DNA of 64,000 nucleotides from Clarkia xantiana subsp. parviflora (GCA_036873135.1 JAPTYO010000017.1:1860001-1924000), one strand, 5' to 3'. Counted from the first letter of the stretch, positions 31,141 to 44,310 are shown. Numbers and translations are program-made. Notes: generated by a model not told the origin, from the letters alone.

Positions 31141-33093
31141 TCGCTCTACCTTTTCCATCAGTGGTGAGCCTTCTTTCAGGACTTACGTTATCCTTATGCC
31201 GCCGTAGTTAGTATGTAAATCAACTATTGACTTTAATAGCTTTCATTCAGGAAATCTCTCTCATTTATTATTTTCTTCCATTTCTCTACTTGAGGTCTTT
31301 CCAATGCATGTCGACTGTCGATAGAGAGTGGTTATCACTATTCCCAATGTAATACTTCTTTAGAGAAGTTGGATGCCTTTGACTTTCGTCTAGGCTTGAT
31401 TATCCCGTCTTTGAGTCTTAATGTCTATCTCACTCGGAATAATGCCTCTTATCGGAGCATTTCTTCCAATTGGGATCGATTCTCCCATTCGAGATGATGC
31501 TTCTCATCGAAGCATCACTTCTATTGGTTATAAGAGGAGTGCTTTAACCATAACCGACAACTTTCCTTATACGACTTCTTGGTCTCAGACTTTTACTTCC
31601 AATATGAATTCTTTGATCACTAGGATCTGGAACCAAGTTTGTCGGATCACTCCCACTAGGAACAATGGGTAGTATAGGTATTTGTGGCATCCTCGGTTTA
31701 GCATTACGATAATCAGGTTCTACTTGATTCGTCCAAACAGCAACAGTGATTACTTGTGGTAGGTGTTTAGACTTCCCACTGGATTCATTATGAAAATGTT
31801 CCCATTATCATTTACCATGTCATTCACTTGAGTTGCTGGTTCAAATCTCTCCCACTCGAATTGAGTGGGACCTGATGTCAGTAATATCCTCTTTTGTCTG
31901 ATCAAGACTCATTATTCTGAACTGAAAATGCATCGGAAAATTCGTCCTCAAGTATGTAATGTCATATTTTCGACCACGATACCATGTCTTTAAGCTGTAA
32001 ACATGTATTTTCAAAGAGTAGTAACATACTCTTGTCCTAAATACGTGTTTAATGCACAAATTAATGCCGCATGATGATATGAGTAGCTCAGTAATATTCT
32101 TCAGCTTTTATGGCGGCCTGTCTTACCGATTACAATGGAACATAGTTTTACATTAATGTGAATCATTTTCTCATCATCCCATATGGAACGAGTGACGAAA
32201 TGACTACAACATTTATTTTTTCAAACTATACCTATATAAGTGTGTCATTTGATTTGAATGCTTAGCCTGACTTATAGTTCAAGGAGTATGGAAGGAAAAT
32301 CGTTTAACCGACTTAATCCTTCTTCGTTTGCTAACTTATTTCAGAGATTTTATCCCATCTTCGAACTGAGCATTTCAGGTTTTCACCTTATGCGTCAGTT
32401 GATACTTTTACAAGGTCGTAGTAGCTTTCGAAGCCTACTTTGTACCTATGTAAACGTTATCAATAAGTTATTTTCGAAGGAATGCAAACGAAAATAAAGC
32501 ACATCATCATTTTAAACACTCCTGTATTAAACTCATAATTTTGAAACGATGTGGTCCTCTTTCGAGGTCCACTTGCGCGAGGCGCAATTTACCCTCGTTT
32601 AACCTTCGGTCAAATGGTTTCAAGTCTGAATTTAATACAATTTAATCCAATCGGTTTCGCATATGATTATTATTACAGTTTATTTCATTCAATGGAGTAA
32701 TAATAATAAAAAAAGGGTTTTAATCGGTTAATTCTTAGAGCGACACAATCAATGGATTTAATGGCATATTGTAGTTACTCAAATGTGTGATTAAGATGTA
32801 TGGAGTTGTTTGATTTGGCCATGTTCAATAGCCTTATTGTTTCGGTTTTCTTACTTTTCGGATCGATCTCGTTTCTAGCCGAGTCGATTTATCTTGATAA
32901 GTAGAACTCATTTCAAATTGAATGGTAACTACTTTATTCAAAACTTCTGAAATATCAATAACCAAAATTCAAACATAAAATTGAACAGTATGAGAAATAA
33001 CCACAATGGCAAAATATGGATCATCCACGAAGCTTTTAAAAGATAAGGTAGAGCATTGAGAGGATTTAAATGAGACAATTTAATGTACTTTTA
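31141..33093 (-). other. Element F: stretch where protease and integrase are expected
   Basis: No integrase HHCC or DDE motif, protease motif or long frame could be seen in this 2-kb stretch. G carries a similar stretch (about 41640-43700). Either the domains are worn past recognition or the family lost them before both copies inserted. Confidence 0.5.
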
Positions 33094-33717
33094 TCACTTG
33101 CGTTCATCACACCGGATGATCGTTTGAGCACCAACAAGATGATCCTGATTCCTCTGCATCTTCCCTTGATCTCTTGCGGTGAAGCGCAGAGGGCCCCTCT
33201 GGTTGATCTCGTTTGCTACCAATAAACAGGGCCGTGATGAATTTGATTGATTCAATGCTAACCAAGATAGAGGGTACCTTTGCACAATACTGAGTATCTT
33301 TCTCCAATTTGATCTCTCGTTCGTGAGATCTGATGTGGATTTTACACCTTCATCTTGAGAAATAAAGGCAACATACTCAAATAGCACTCCTCTGGCTTCA
33401 GCTGCCTTACCTCCACTAAAGCGGAGTCTAACAGCGCACCAAAGTTGAGGAGCACTACGGTTGAGTTTGAAATCCTCCGCAACCTCTCTGTCCAAGGTTG
33501 CCAGTATCACCTCGCAAGCTCTCTGATCCATAAAGCTCATTAACTTGTTAGGGTATATAAGGACGCCTTTTTCATTCACCAATGTTCTCCCTTTGTTCAC
33601 GTCAATACACTTATGTATATTTTCAGCTAAAATGAGTTCTCTTACATATTCACTCCATGAATCATAATCCATACCATCCAGATTGTGAAGCGTGTAGAAG
33701 GGAACCGATCCAGCCAT
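33094..33717 (-). CDS. gag: Element F Gag, open over 207 codons
   Basis: MAGSVPFYTLHNLDGMDYDS starts a copia-type Gag: an LDGxxYxxW-like block near residues 13-22, then ACEVILATLDREVAED (about 88-103) and APQLWCAVRLRFSG (about 108-122). These match the pattern of a block on the number of residues followed by a W-containing 'xxLWxxLxxxF' block. No zinc knuckle is left before the stop at 33094. In G the same gag is full of stops. Confidence 0.75.
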   Translation of the reverse strand: MAGSVPFYTLHNLDGMDYDSWSEYVRELILAENIHKCIDVNKGRTLVNEKGVLIYPNKLMSFMDQRACEVILATLDREVAEDFKLNRSAPQLWCAVRLRFSGGKAAEARGVLFEYVAFISQDEGVKSTSDLTNERSNWRKILSIVQRYPLSWLALNQSNSSRPCLLVANEINQRGPLRFTARDQGKMQRNQDHLVGAQTIIRCDERK

Positions 33718-35756
33718 GAAAAACTAACACTTTGATAATCATGGAAATATTAGGTTGACAATAAAATTTGAGAAAGAATTGCATACATCAGATATCTATT
33801 AAGATTTGATCCAACAAATAATGATTCCTCAGTCGTCTAAATCAAACGACCACCAATAAACCAATGGAAGATGGCTGTGAAAGAGTTCACTTTATCGCCG
33901 TTTTCAATCCAATAGATCAGTCTTTTTAAAACGGTTTTAATCGCAAATTACCGGAACGGGAATTTTAAAACAAGCATACCCGATCTTGGCTTTCCCAAGG
34001 CACTTTGTATTTTGGAAAATATTCCGACGAATTTCCTCATGCTTATATAATTTTACTAACCATGTAAATTATCATACACAAGTATCATTTATCAAACAAA
34101 TCACACTCATGCTTACGAGTCAAGCATCTAATATTCCGATGAACTCATGCTTGCATATATAATACTACTTACAAGTAAATTATCAAATGCAACTACATCC
34201 TCAACATTCTAGCATACTTGTCAAACATGAAATTTCCACAACAATCATACATATTGGCGACTGTTTTTCGGTTTTAAAATAATTTTAAACATTAGGGGCT
34301 GATTTGCAATTCATGCTGATATTCAATTACGCAACATTCTAGACATGAATCCTAGGCATTTCCAACAATCACAACATGTCTATCCTAGTGTGCATTCCAT
34401 ATATTTAACCAGGGCTCCGCCCACAACATGCAATGTCCAAATAGCTTGACTATGTCAAGACAACATTTCTAATCATGCATTAATATATATTGAATAATAA
34501 ACAATTGCAATTCAGCCATCTAATTAATACAGTCCCAAAAACATGTATCTCCAAGATCCATCGTCATAATCGAAACAAGGCATAAAGGTTAGCAACCCTA
34601 TGAGCATTGTGTAGTCCATATAGAGGTTCAAAAACATTTGGATTTTAAAACATGACCACCCTATTTTATTTAATTGACTTGAATTCGGTTTTTGAAAAAT
34701 ATTTCGGTTCAATTAGATTCGGTTCGGTTTGGTCCGGTTCAGAAAATCCGGTTCAGGTCCCGTTCGATTTAAAATATGGCTCGATTCGGTCCGGTTTTAA
34801 TTTTAAAATCTAGTTCGGTCCGAACCGGTCTAATAAAAATAGGGTTTTGTTCGGTTCAACACAAAAAATCGGTTCGGTTAGATCCACTTAATTACCCTGG
34901 TTCGACCCGACCCGATTAGGTCGAACCGATTGAGAAAACCCGGTTCGATTTAAATCCGTCCCGGTTTAATATATTAGACCGCACAATAATTAAAAATTTC
35001 AAAAGTTGGGCCGAAATGTTTACTTGTGGCCCAAGCATGGTTTTAAATTCCAAAAATATTTAACTTAGCCACCAAGAAACATTAATTATTTAAAAATAAT
35101 TTCTAATATTAAATACATATTTAAATTTCAGACCATATTAAAACATATATATATATATGTAAAAATCGGCACAATATATATATATATATATATATATATT
35201 TATTTAGTGTCAATATCTTAAATAGGATAATAACAAATATACTAACAATATATTTCTCAATCTTTTAGGCAATAATATCTTTAACCCTATGAAATATTTA
35301 GATATATTAATAGTAATATATATTTCTATATTTTTATGTGAATCTATCCTTATGTTCCCAATTATAGATATATTGTTACCTTAATTAAAAATTAAAATAT
35401 GGTAAAGAATATTATTTTAATAATGGCCGAAATTTTCTTGCTTGGAGACCAAGAAAATTAAAAAATTTTACCTTGTAAATCACTAAAGTTTCGACCAAGA
35501 ACATCAAATTGGGAACAATTGGTCAAAGTTCAAGATCAAATTTTAATAAGATCTACAATCCAATATTTGGTTTTGATAAATATTACACTTTTTTTGAAGA
35601 TCATGATCATCAAATTAACCAAGAATATCATGAAAATTTCAGATTCACCTATAACCTCAAAAATTAATTTTTTTTTTTTTATTTTCCTTTTAAAAATTTC
35701 GGTTTTCAAATTTAAACTTCAAGAACACCAATTTATCAAAATATTGAACTCTTAAC
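33718..35756 (-). other. Element F leader region
   Basis: AT-rich 2-kb leader between gag and PBS, aligned by eye with G at about 44310-46400. It contains the GGTTCGGT repeat block (34715-34960) and TA runs (35150-35205). No ORF supported. Confidence 0.7.
34715..34960. repeat. (CGGTTCGGTTT)-type degenerate minisatellite in F leader
   Basis: Short units of CCGGTTC, CGGTTCGGT and TTCGGTCCGGTT are repeated with variations. The same block, expanded differently, is in G at 45230-45560. Confidence 0.85.
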
Positions 35757-35772
35757 ACAAGCTCTGAAACCA
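35757..35772 (-). other. Primer binding site of element F
   Basis: TGGTTTCAGAGCTTGT on the minus strand, one base from the LTR. It differs by one base in the first 12 from the initiator-tRNA-Met site (TGGTATCAGAGC) usual for copia elements. G has lost this site. Confidence 0.85.
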
Positions 35773-35773
35773 G

Positions 35774-36374
35774 TGTTAGATTACGGGGAGTAATCACTAG
35801 GATACTTAAACAAGGCACATGTTAGTAATTGAAATACACATCGTAAGTTTCGCACATACATTTAATATGATCCGTAGACCCATGATCTTCTCAGGAGGGA
35901 GTTCACGATCTTCCGGTCGGGACCCATAGAGGTTCTTGTTATAGAAGCCCTACGTGGTGCAAGCCCCAGAGCAAAGCCTCTGATCGATTCTTGGCACGGG
36001 GACAGATCTCTGAAGAATTTGCTCGAAGGCAATTTGGCACACCCTTGGTGAGGGGTGTGGTTCGGCCGAACAAGGCTGTTATGGGGGGAGGGTTTTTCTT
36101 TCTAAAACACTCTTGTGAGGGAATTATGATTAACCCTAAAAATCCCCTAACACCTCTTATTTATAGGAGGAGTAAAGTGGACAAAACTCCACTTTATCCT
36201 CCTTACATATTTCGGCCGGCCTATGTATTTGGGGAGGCCCAATTTTGGGCCTACCATGTCAATTGGGATTTGGGTCTAGGCCAATTACTCTAATGTGAGA
36301 TTTATCCAAGTTCATTAGGTAAACTAAAAATATTATGGGCTACCAATTACGACGCCCATTACCATATGCTTACA
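35774..36374 (-). repeat. 5' LTR of copia element F (601 bp)
   Basis: TGTTAGATTACGG..ATATGCTTACA with a TATA-like CCTATAAATAAG on the minus strand (about 36159-36170). An extra block CTCCACTTTATCCTCCTTACA-like is shared with G's left LTR but is shorter in F's left LTR. Confidence 0.93.
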
Positions 36375-36798
36375 GGTACGTATCAACCAATATTTGTCAC
36401 TTTTTTTAATTTTTTTTACTAATAACAGAAATTTGACCCCAAACATTGGAACGCGCGCTTCAAATGCTACCACCCGAAGTATAGGTGGTTGACTCAGACT
36501 CCAAAAGCGAGTGGGAGTAATCTTGTAATGTTTAGTAGGAGCCGAAATTCTCATGTACTAAGAGGGAGTAATTCTACTTTGGCCAGTGGGAGTGTAAAAG
36601 TCGAAAGCTACCAACTCTCTAAACCTGTAAAGTAGTTTCTGATGAAGATCTATACCCAAAACGTTTATGAATCGTATGGGGTAATATGAACTATCTTATA
36701 TTTGTTCAAGAATAAGTAATTGTCATAGGAGCATTGGAAGGAACTCATAGAATTGACTAGATAAAAGCAAAGAGAAATAAGTTGCATTCAATGCACTT
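36375..36798. other. Sequence between elements F and H
   Basis: No gene or repeat end recognised. GTGGGAGT and GGGAGTAAT runs (36505-36590) are the only notable words. Confidence 0.5.
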
Positions 36799-38139
36799 TG
36801 TGAACACCTAATTTTGATACGCGTTACACGTGTGAAACACGTTAAAAATGTTGTGTGTAACGTGTTTAATAAAGGAAGTATCTATATATTGAAGGTCGCG
36901 AAGTTGATAAAGATAGGTTTAGCTTAAAATATGATAGTGTGTATGCATTAAATATTATAAAATATTCAAAAAAAATATATTATATATATTTATGGTATTA
37001 TTCATGAATATATATATATATATATATATATAATATTTTCGGAATACTTAAGTAGCATATTTTTCAAATTTTATTGTCAAAATTTAGGTACCTAGTTTAG
37101 CTATAAATAGGGTTTTAATACATGTAAAATATACACAACAAGAATAATACAATATTTTTCTCGGGATCCGTACGATTTTTGCATTCTTGTGCTCCAGTTT
37201 TTTATTTTTTCCGCCACTACTCCTTTGCTCGTCGGTGTCCACTCTGCCCTCCGATGGCCACCTCGGCTCTGCCCTGCTCCGCATTCGTCGCGCTCCTCGA
37301 TCCCGTCACGTTAATACGTCATTCACGCCGCCTTACCACGACCCCGACCGCGCAACTTCTGTGTCCCCATGTGACTCACTGGAGCTCTAGCATCCTCTGC
37401 CCTGCCGTAACCGCGCCCGCTGCCCCTGTGGTCCCTCTCTGATGTCGCGCCGTGATCTCTCGCCCGTATTGCTACTTCCCACTGTGGACTTAATCTACCC
37501 GTAGGTGAGTTCTTCATTTTCCTCTTCTTTTCTTTTATTTATTTAATTAATTAACTAATTATTTATTTATTTTCAATATTTTTTTTATTTTATTATTGTT
37601 AAATTATAATAACTATGTTGATGTTAATTTAGCTATGAGCAAATAATTCTAATTACATGTTGCAACATTGTCTATTTTATTATTTTTAAGCACATGTTAT
37701 ATTAGTAGAATTAACTCGACATAAATAGTGTTAAATTTTGATTAGTTTAGATTAATTAAATTATAAATGGTTAATTATGTATATGCATCATGTTAGATTG
37801 TGTCAATTTAATTATATATGATAATCGTTAATATTATTATGTTTTATTGTCAGTCATACGTAAAATTGATTTATAGTTGATTAATGATGAAATTGGAAAA
37901 TTAAGTGAATTGAGTACAGAAATGGCGTAGTTAAAAATTATATTTTAAATTCGTAACAGAACCCCAAACTCGAATTTCTGATCATAAACCGATTTTATAC
38001 CTAGGTTTCTAATTCGTTATTCGCTTATATAATGTAGGATTCTAGTTAGCCTTATAATTAACTAGTGGCAAGTGGCAACTCTTTTTCAAATGCACGTTTT
38101 CAAAACGTATATATTCTTAGGTTAGATTTAGGCCTGACA
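36799..38139 (+). repeat. Probable 5' LTR of element H (start uncertain)
   Basis: The right end is well defined: GGCCTGACA at 38131-38139, three bases before a primer site. A TATA box GCTATAAATAGGG lies at 37100-37112. The left end TGTGAACACC at 36799 is a guess, because the second LTR is not in view. Inside is a GC-rich stretch 37180-37500 with a donor-like TAG|GTGAGT at 37502-37508, followed by AT-rich DNA. Confidence 0.45.
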
Positions 38140-38142
38140 ATT

Positions 38143-38160
38143 TGGCGACTCTGTTGGGAA
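38143..38160 (+). other. Primer binding site of element H
   Basis: TGGCGACTCTGTTGGGAA, the form of PBS common in large plant gypsy elements of the Ogre/Tat type (tRNA-Arg type, from memory). It follows ...TGACA plus a 3-base spacer. Confidence 0.65.
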
Positions 38161-38526
38161 TGTAGAGGGTTCGGGCTCATTATATTCAATTATTTCCAAT
38201 TTTTTTAGTTTAATTTATTTTTTTTTCTCTTGATTAATATAACTTTGTTTTTCTTCTTTATAGGTGCAAAGTGTAGAATTTTAACTAACTTTTTTTTGTG
38301 GCATTGTTTGAATTTGCACACACACCACTTTAGAATAAACTCCAAAACGCCAAAATCTCAGGGCGACTAGGAACCCCGGAGGTTTAGTAAGGTACGACCG
38401 GAGCGACTGAGCCGCCGGTACGACTCCGAAAAAATCCATTGGCTTGTGAATGTCTAATGATCCCTATTATGGGGGGGGGGGGGGAGGAGGAAACCACCTT
38501 GTCGTGAGCCTATCAGTGGAACCTAC
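38161..38526 (+). other. Leader of element H, interrupted by copia element G
   Basis: Leader-like DNA with CTCAGGGCGACTAGGAACCC (38360-38379) and a G-run (38471-38484). It ends at CCTAC (38522-38526), the left target duplication of G. What follows G from 46976 should be the continuation. Confidence 0.5.
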
Positions 38527-39129
38527 TGTAGGATTACGGGGAGTAATCACTGCGGATACTAAAACAAGGTACATGCTAGTAATTAGAATTAGGCAGCGAA
38601 AGTTTCGCACATACCTTTAAGATGATCTGTAGACCCAAGATCTTCTCGGGAGGGATTTCGCGATCATCGCGTCGCGACCCGTAGAGGTTCTTGTTAGAGA
38701 AGCTCTACGTGGTGCAAGCTCCACAGCAAAGACTCTGATCGATTCTTGGCACGGGGACATATCTTTAGAGAGTTTGCTCGAAGGCAATTTGGCACACCCT
38801 TGGTGAGGGATATGGTTCGGCCGAACTAGGGTGTTATGGGGGGATGGTTTTTCTCTCTAAAACACACTAATGAGGGAATTGTGATTAACCCTAAAAATCC
38901 CCTTACACCTATTATTTATAAGCTGAGTAAAGTGGACAAAAGTCCACTTTAACCCCCTTATATATTTCGGCTGGCCTATGTATTTGGGGAGGCCCAATTT
39001 TGGGCCTCCCATGACAATTGGGATTTGGGTATAGCCCAATTACCCTAATGTGACATTTACCCAAGTTCATTAGGTAAACTATTCATATTATGGGCTACTA
39101 ATTACGGCGCCTATTACCATATGCTTACA
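38527..39129 (-). repeat. 3' LTR of element G (603 bp)
   Basis: TGTAGGATTACGG..ATATGCTTACA, followed by CTCCCACTTGCC, the polypurine tract on the minus strand. Confidence 0.93.
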
Positions 39130-40340
39130 GCTCCCACTTGCCGGAATGGGAGGGTGCCTGTTAATGTATTTTCGTCCAAATATTCATCAATATTTATCTC
39201 CTTTGATCTGCTCCTTACTTCCGAAATAGTTCAAATGAGGTTTGCCGTGCGATCGACGGATACAATGGGCATCGAGCTACTCATCTGTTAGGAGTATTGT
39301 AGCGCCCGCGGAACGTTGATTCCCTTTTCTCCAATCAACCTGTTATAAACAACATTTATATTGTACCACGCTGTATCCTAGGTCAACTATTAATTCTCTT
39401 TTGCCTAGTTTCCACATAGGAACACTTCTCCAAGGCATACATACAAGTATTCACAACCTTCAACTAATATCCGGTTGGTGGCCACCTAGTGAATACAAGA
39501 GTCGGTGAATAATATGTGAACTTGAACATCAACATCGCTCATATCCTTAGTCAGACCCAACCGGTTTCCAAAGATGTGGTCACTAGGCCTTTTTGTTCAG
39601 CACTACGCTCGTACGCCGGGAAGCGAGCATTGGGCCTGACCTTAGATATAAGTTCCGAGTCCGTGAGGATACTTTAGGTGCCTCTTCATAACGCTCCTGG
39701 GATCAATCACACGCTCGAGGTGAAGAAGTTTGCGCCCGCCAGAATCACAAGGATTTCTTCCTAGCACAACCGAGTTGTGACCCCATGGTAGAACGTGGCA
39801 AGCGTAGTATGAAGCACGCGTTGATAGCATACCTGAACCTTTTGGGTTGACAGGAAAGGGATATGTCAATCATGCTATCACAGATTCTCATCTGGCCCAG
39901 AATGTGGTTAAATGACGAACGAACTTCATCACGACGATATGCAAAACGAAGATCACGTCGAGTTACTTCGAAACTAGATAATCGTCTTGCTTAATCAAGT
40001 TTATCCCCTTGACTTTTAGTCAGACTTGCTTGGTAGAGGCCTCCATCCACCGCAAGACTAAGGTACCTATGTGACTAGGTAAGGCCCACATTTGACATAG
40101 TTTTGCAGAGGATTGTGTCCTCCTACGACTTAGTTTATAGACCGTAAATCTGATGTAATCAAAACATTATGACGTCGATTGATCATAAACTCAGTTGCAA
40201 TTATTTCACTTACAAAATGTAACTTTCTAATATCAAAATGTTATCACAGATACATGCCATTTCTAAACCCTACGCAATCCAAGAAGTTTTACATGTTTTT
40301 CGAATATGTTCCTGCGTAGAGGTTTAGTTAATGGGTCCGT
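39130..40340 (-). other. Element G 3' non-coding region
   Basis: Aligned by eye with 28689-29840 of F, with one extra block near 39780-39850. No gene. Confidence 0.7.
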
Positions 40341-40389
40341 TACCAAGTTATCGGTGGAAAAGTATTCCATAGTGATTATATTGTCTACT

Positions 40390-41640
40390 ACTATTAAAGT
40401 TTAGCATGAAATTATTTCTCATCAATGTGTTTGGTCCTACTACGGTACTTCAGATTCTTAACTGCCACAATGGCTGCTTGACTGTCAGAGAAGACCTTCA
40501 CAGGTTTATTCTCAACATCATCATCAAGCAGTGCAGTTAGAAGCCTATTTGACCCAGACCACTTCCTGTGCATTCTTAGAGAGAACTATGAACTCTGACT
40601 CCATTGTGGACAACGCGACTTAGGTTTGCTTCTTGCTAATCCATGAAATGGCTGCATAATCAAGGATGAATGTTCCTCCTGTGTTGGACTTACGATCATC
40701 TAGATTGCCACCACGGTTGGCGTTAATGTAATCGGTCAATTCTAACTTCCTGCCCTCATTGCACAGTTCGTAGTCGCCAGTACCTTTTCGGATAACGAGT
40801 TCCTCGTTTTATAGTCTTTAAATGTTGATGACCGAGATCTTATAGGAAATGTGCTATTAGGCCTACGGCGTAACAGATATCCGGATCGGTGAATTACATG
40901 GTGTAGAACAAACTACCGACCATGCTGAAACATCATGCACCCTTTATATATTCACGCTTTGCCAGGTTCTTGGGGGGCCGTCACGTTCTGACAGTGCGCA
41001 CCCAAACAACATTGGTGTTTCTACAGATTTTGGCATCCTGTAATCTGAATCCTTTTCAACAGCTTGTTGATATAGGCTTCTTGAGACAGACACAATTTCT
41101 GGGTAGCCCGATCTCTAGCAATTTTAATGCCCAAGATGTACGTGGCCTCTCCTATGTTTTTCATCTCAAATACAGATGCCATTCAGGACTTTGACTTATT
41201 CATTAATCTCATGTCGTTTACAGCAATAAGTACGTCGTCCACGCAGAAGGTTAAGATGACATACTTAGACCTGGAGGTCTTATAATACACACACGGATCC
41301 TCATGAAGATTCACAAATCCGTTTCCTACGATTTACTCGTAGAATCTGCGGTACCATTGCCGAGACGACTATTTAAGAATGTAAATGGACCTTTGGAGTT
41401 TACAAACTTTACGTTCGTTACCAAGAGTAATGAAACCCTCTAGTTGCTCCATGTAGATCTCTTCCTCCAGGTTTCCGAGGAGGAATGCAGTCTTAATACT
41501 CATTTGGTGAGGTTCAAAATCGAGATCCGCGACCAGGACCATGAATGGCCTGTACCGTGGTTTTACGCACAATTGGTGAGTATGTTTTTTCAAAGTCCAC
41601 TCCGTGAATTTGGGTACATCCTTTCGCAACAAGTCGGGTT
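40390..41640 (-). pseudogene. Element G reverse transcriptase and RNase H
   Basis: KTAFLLGNLEEEIYMEQLEG (about 41490-41430) is the conserved early RT block of copia elements. The catalytic VDD region (minus strand around 41225-41240) and RNase H blocks (40640-40440) follow in broken frames, parallel to F. No frame is long enough to be functional. Confidence 0.88.
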
Positions 41641-43374
41641 TTGTATCACCCGACCTTTTCCATCAGTGGTGAGCCTTCTTTCAGGACTCACCGTATCCTG
41701 TGCTCCTGTGGTTAGCAAGTAAATCAACTATAGACTATAATGGTTTTCATTTAGGCGATCTCTCTCATTTATTTTTTTCCACTATTTCTCCAGTTGAGGT
41801 CTTTCCAATGCTTGCCAACAGTTGTTAGAGCGAGGTTTTCACCTTGCTCGATGGGTTCGAAGCCTTTAACTTTCGTCTAGGCTTGATTATCCCGTCTTTG
41901 AGTCTTAATGTCTCTCCCACTCGGAATAATGCCTCAAATCAGAGCATTTATTCCAATTGGAATCAATTCTCCCACTCGAGATGAAGCTTCTCAACGGAGC
42001 ATCACTTCTATTGGTTACAAGAGGAGTGCTTTACCAATAATCGACAACTTTCCTTGTACGACTTCTTTGTCTCAGAATTTTACTTCCAAGATGAATTCCT
42101 TGATCAATAGGATCTAGAACCAAGTTTGTCGGATCACTCCCACAGGGAAAAATAGGTAGTATAGGTAGTTGTGGTATCCTCTGTTTAGCATTACGATAAT
42201 CAGGTTCTACTTGATTCGTCCGAACAACAACAGTGATTACTTGTGGTCGGTGTTTAGACCTCCCACTGGATTTATTATGAAAATGTTCTGATCATCATTT
42301 ACCATGTCATTCACTTGAGTTGCTGGTTCAAATACCTCCCACTTGAATTAAGTGGGACCTGATGTCAGTAATATCCTCTTTTATCTAATCAAAGACTCAT
42401 TATACTGAACTGTCAATGCATCGGAAAATTCTTCCTCAAGTATGTAATATCATATGTTTGACCACGATACCATGTCTTTAAGCTGTAAACATGTATTTTC
42501 AAAGAGTAGTCGCATACTCTTTTCCTAAAAACTTGTTTAATCCGCTAATTAATGTTGCATGATGATATGAGTAGCTCATTTCATTCTTCACCTTTTATGG
42601 CGGCGTGTCTTACAGATTACAATGGAAAATAGTTTTACATTAATATGAATCATTTTTCTCATCATCCCATAGGGAACGAGTGACGAAATGACTACAACAT
42701 TTATGTTTTCAAACTATGCCTATAGAAGTGTGTCATTTGATTTGAATGCTTAGCTTGACTTATCGTTCAAGGCGTATGGAAGGAAAATCGTTTAACCGAC
42801 TTAATCCTTCTTTGTTTGCTAAATTATTACAGAGATTTTATCCCATCTCCGAACTGAGCATTTCGAGTTTTCACCTTATGCGTCAGTTGATACTTTTACA
42901 AGGTCGTAGTAGCTTTCGACGCCTACTTTCTATCTATGTAAACGTTATCAATAAGTTATTTCCGAAGGAATGCAAAAGAAACTTCAGCACGTCATCATTT
43001 TAAACACTTTTGTATTAAACTCATACTTTGAAACGATGTGTTCCTCTTTCGAGGTCCACTTGTGCAAGGCCCAATCTACCTTAGTTTAACCTTCGGTCAA
43101 ATTGTTTCATGTCTGAATTTAATACAATTTAATCCAATCGGTTTCTCACATGATTATCATTATAGTTTATTTCATTCAATGGAGTACTTAATAATTAAGA
43201 AATACTAAATCTTTCGATCTAGCTACGCAATCGATGTGTATGTTCAGTTCAGTTGTCCCGACTGAGATGACGGAGTACGTGAATCGTTTCATTTTATTCG
43301 ACCACTTTTACCTTGCCGAAATGTCGTTTCGGATCGATCCCTCTAAAACGGGTAGATTAATTTTGACAAGTAGA
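41641..43374 (-). other. Element G: region lacking recognisable integrase
   Basis: Aligned by eye with 31141-33090 of F. No protease or integrase motif could be read. Confidence 0.5.
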
Positions 43375-44310
43375 TCACATTTTGAATCGAACAGAATCTA
43401 CTTTATTCAATAAATCTGAATCTCGAAATAACCTAAATTTTAGTAACTCAAACGAACGATAAATGACAAAGGTAGGGTTCTTGATCTGAAGTTCATGTAT
43501 TTGATCCATGATTGTCGCATAAATAGTCGAGAACTTTAAGCCATGTTGAACATCACATCTGAGTAAATTCATGAGTGAACCACGCCAAATGATTTTTTAT
43601 CTGTATAAAACATTTTACCGCTTCATACACATGACCTAGGAGCCGTACATGAGACTCACTTAATCAACATGGTTTAACCCACCTGATTATCGTATAAGAC
43701 CTTTATGATCCAGTTCTCTCTATGATATGCGAATCTTGGTTGACTTCTTTCGAACCAAGTATGGCGAGCAGATAAGGTTTTCTTTTTACTGCTGTGGTTA
43801 CTGTACTTGATTAGGCTCAAGGTCATTGAGTCCTGTCAATATCAGACAACCATATACATCTTTTCCATGTTGACCTTTCAGTCTGAAGATCCGATGCGGG
43901 TTTTACGCCAACATCCATGAAATGAGAGAAGACCATTACGTTTAACTGAAACGTTTAGCTTTTGCATCCTTGCTTCTACCGAGGCGGATGCAAAGGGATA
44001 CTAAGTTGCAACATTGACTGGTTGTAATTGAAGTCTTCTTCAACCCCCTTTTACCACGGTTGAATGTGTCACCACATATGCGTTCAGATCATCAAAGAAC
44101 CTACTCCCATGCTTGGTGAAACAAATCATTACATTCGTCTCTCATTGTCAAAATCATACAGAATCCTTATATTCATCTTTAGTTGTCATTTCTACTTTTC
44201 GGAATCATAGTAGAGAGTTCAACATGTACTTCTTTTATTCGTAATGATTCACACCATCAAGATTGCGAGGAATATCGAATCGAACTAAATAAACCAATTA
44301 ATACTAACAC
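43375..44310 (-). pseudogene. Element G gag remnant
   Basis: Short stretches such as the LRFSGGKAAEA-like and FRLKGQHGKD-like blocks (minus strand about 44000-43870) line up with F's Gag at FSGGKAAEARG and LTNERSNWRK. Many stops and indels. Confidence 0.55.

Larger units (their letters stand above)
28102..36374 (-). mobile_element. Element F: Ty1/copia LTR retrotransposon, decayed
   Basis: LTRs lie at 28102-28688 and 35774-36374, same orientation. The PBS left of the right LTR sets the direction as minus. Order from the right: LTR, PBS, 2-kb leader, gag (33717-33094), about 2 kb without recognisable domains where protease and integrase should be, RT (about 31140-30439), RNase H (about 30240-29845), 1.15-kb 3' region, LTR. 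RNase H after RT, next to the 3' end, with a tRNA-iMet type primer, is the copia plan. Flanks GGAAG (28097-28101) and GGTAC (36375-36379) match only at three of five bases, so the target duplication is doubtful. G is a second copy of the same family. Confidence 0.9.

Noticed and set aside
28097..36379. GGAAG / GGTAC as a target duplication for element F
   Set aside because: Only three of five bases match, so it is not claimed; F's borders rest on LTR ends and PBS.
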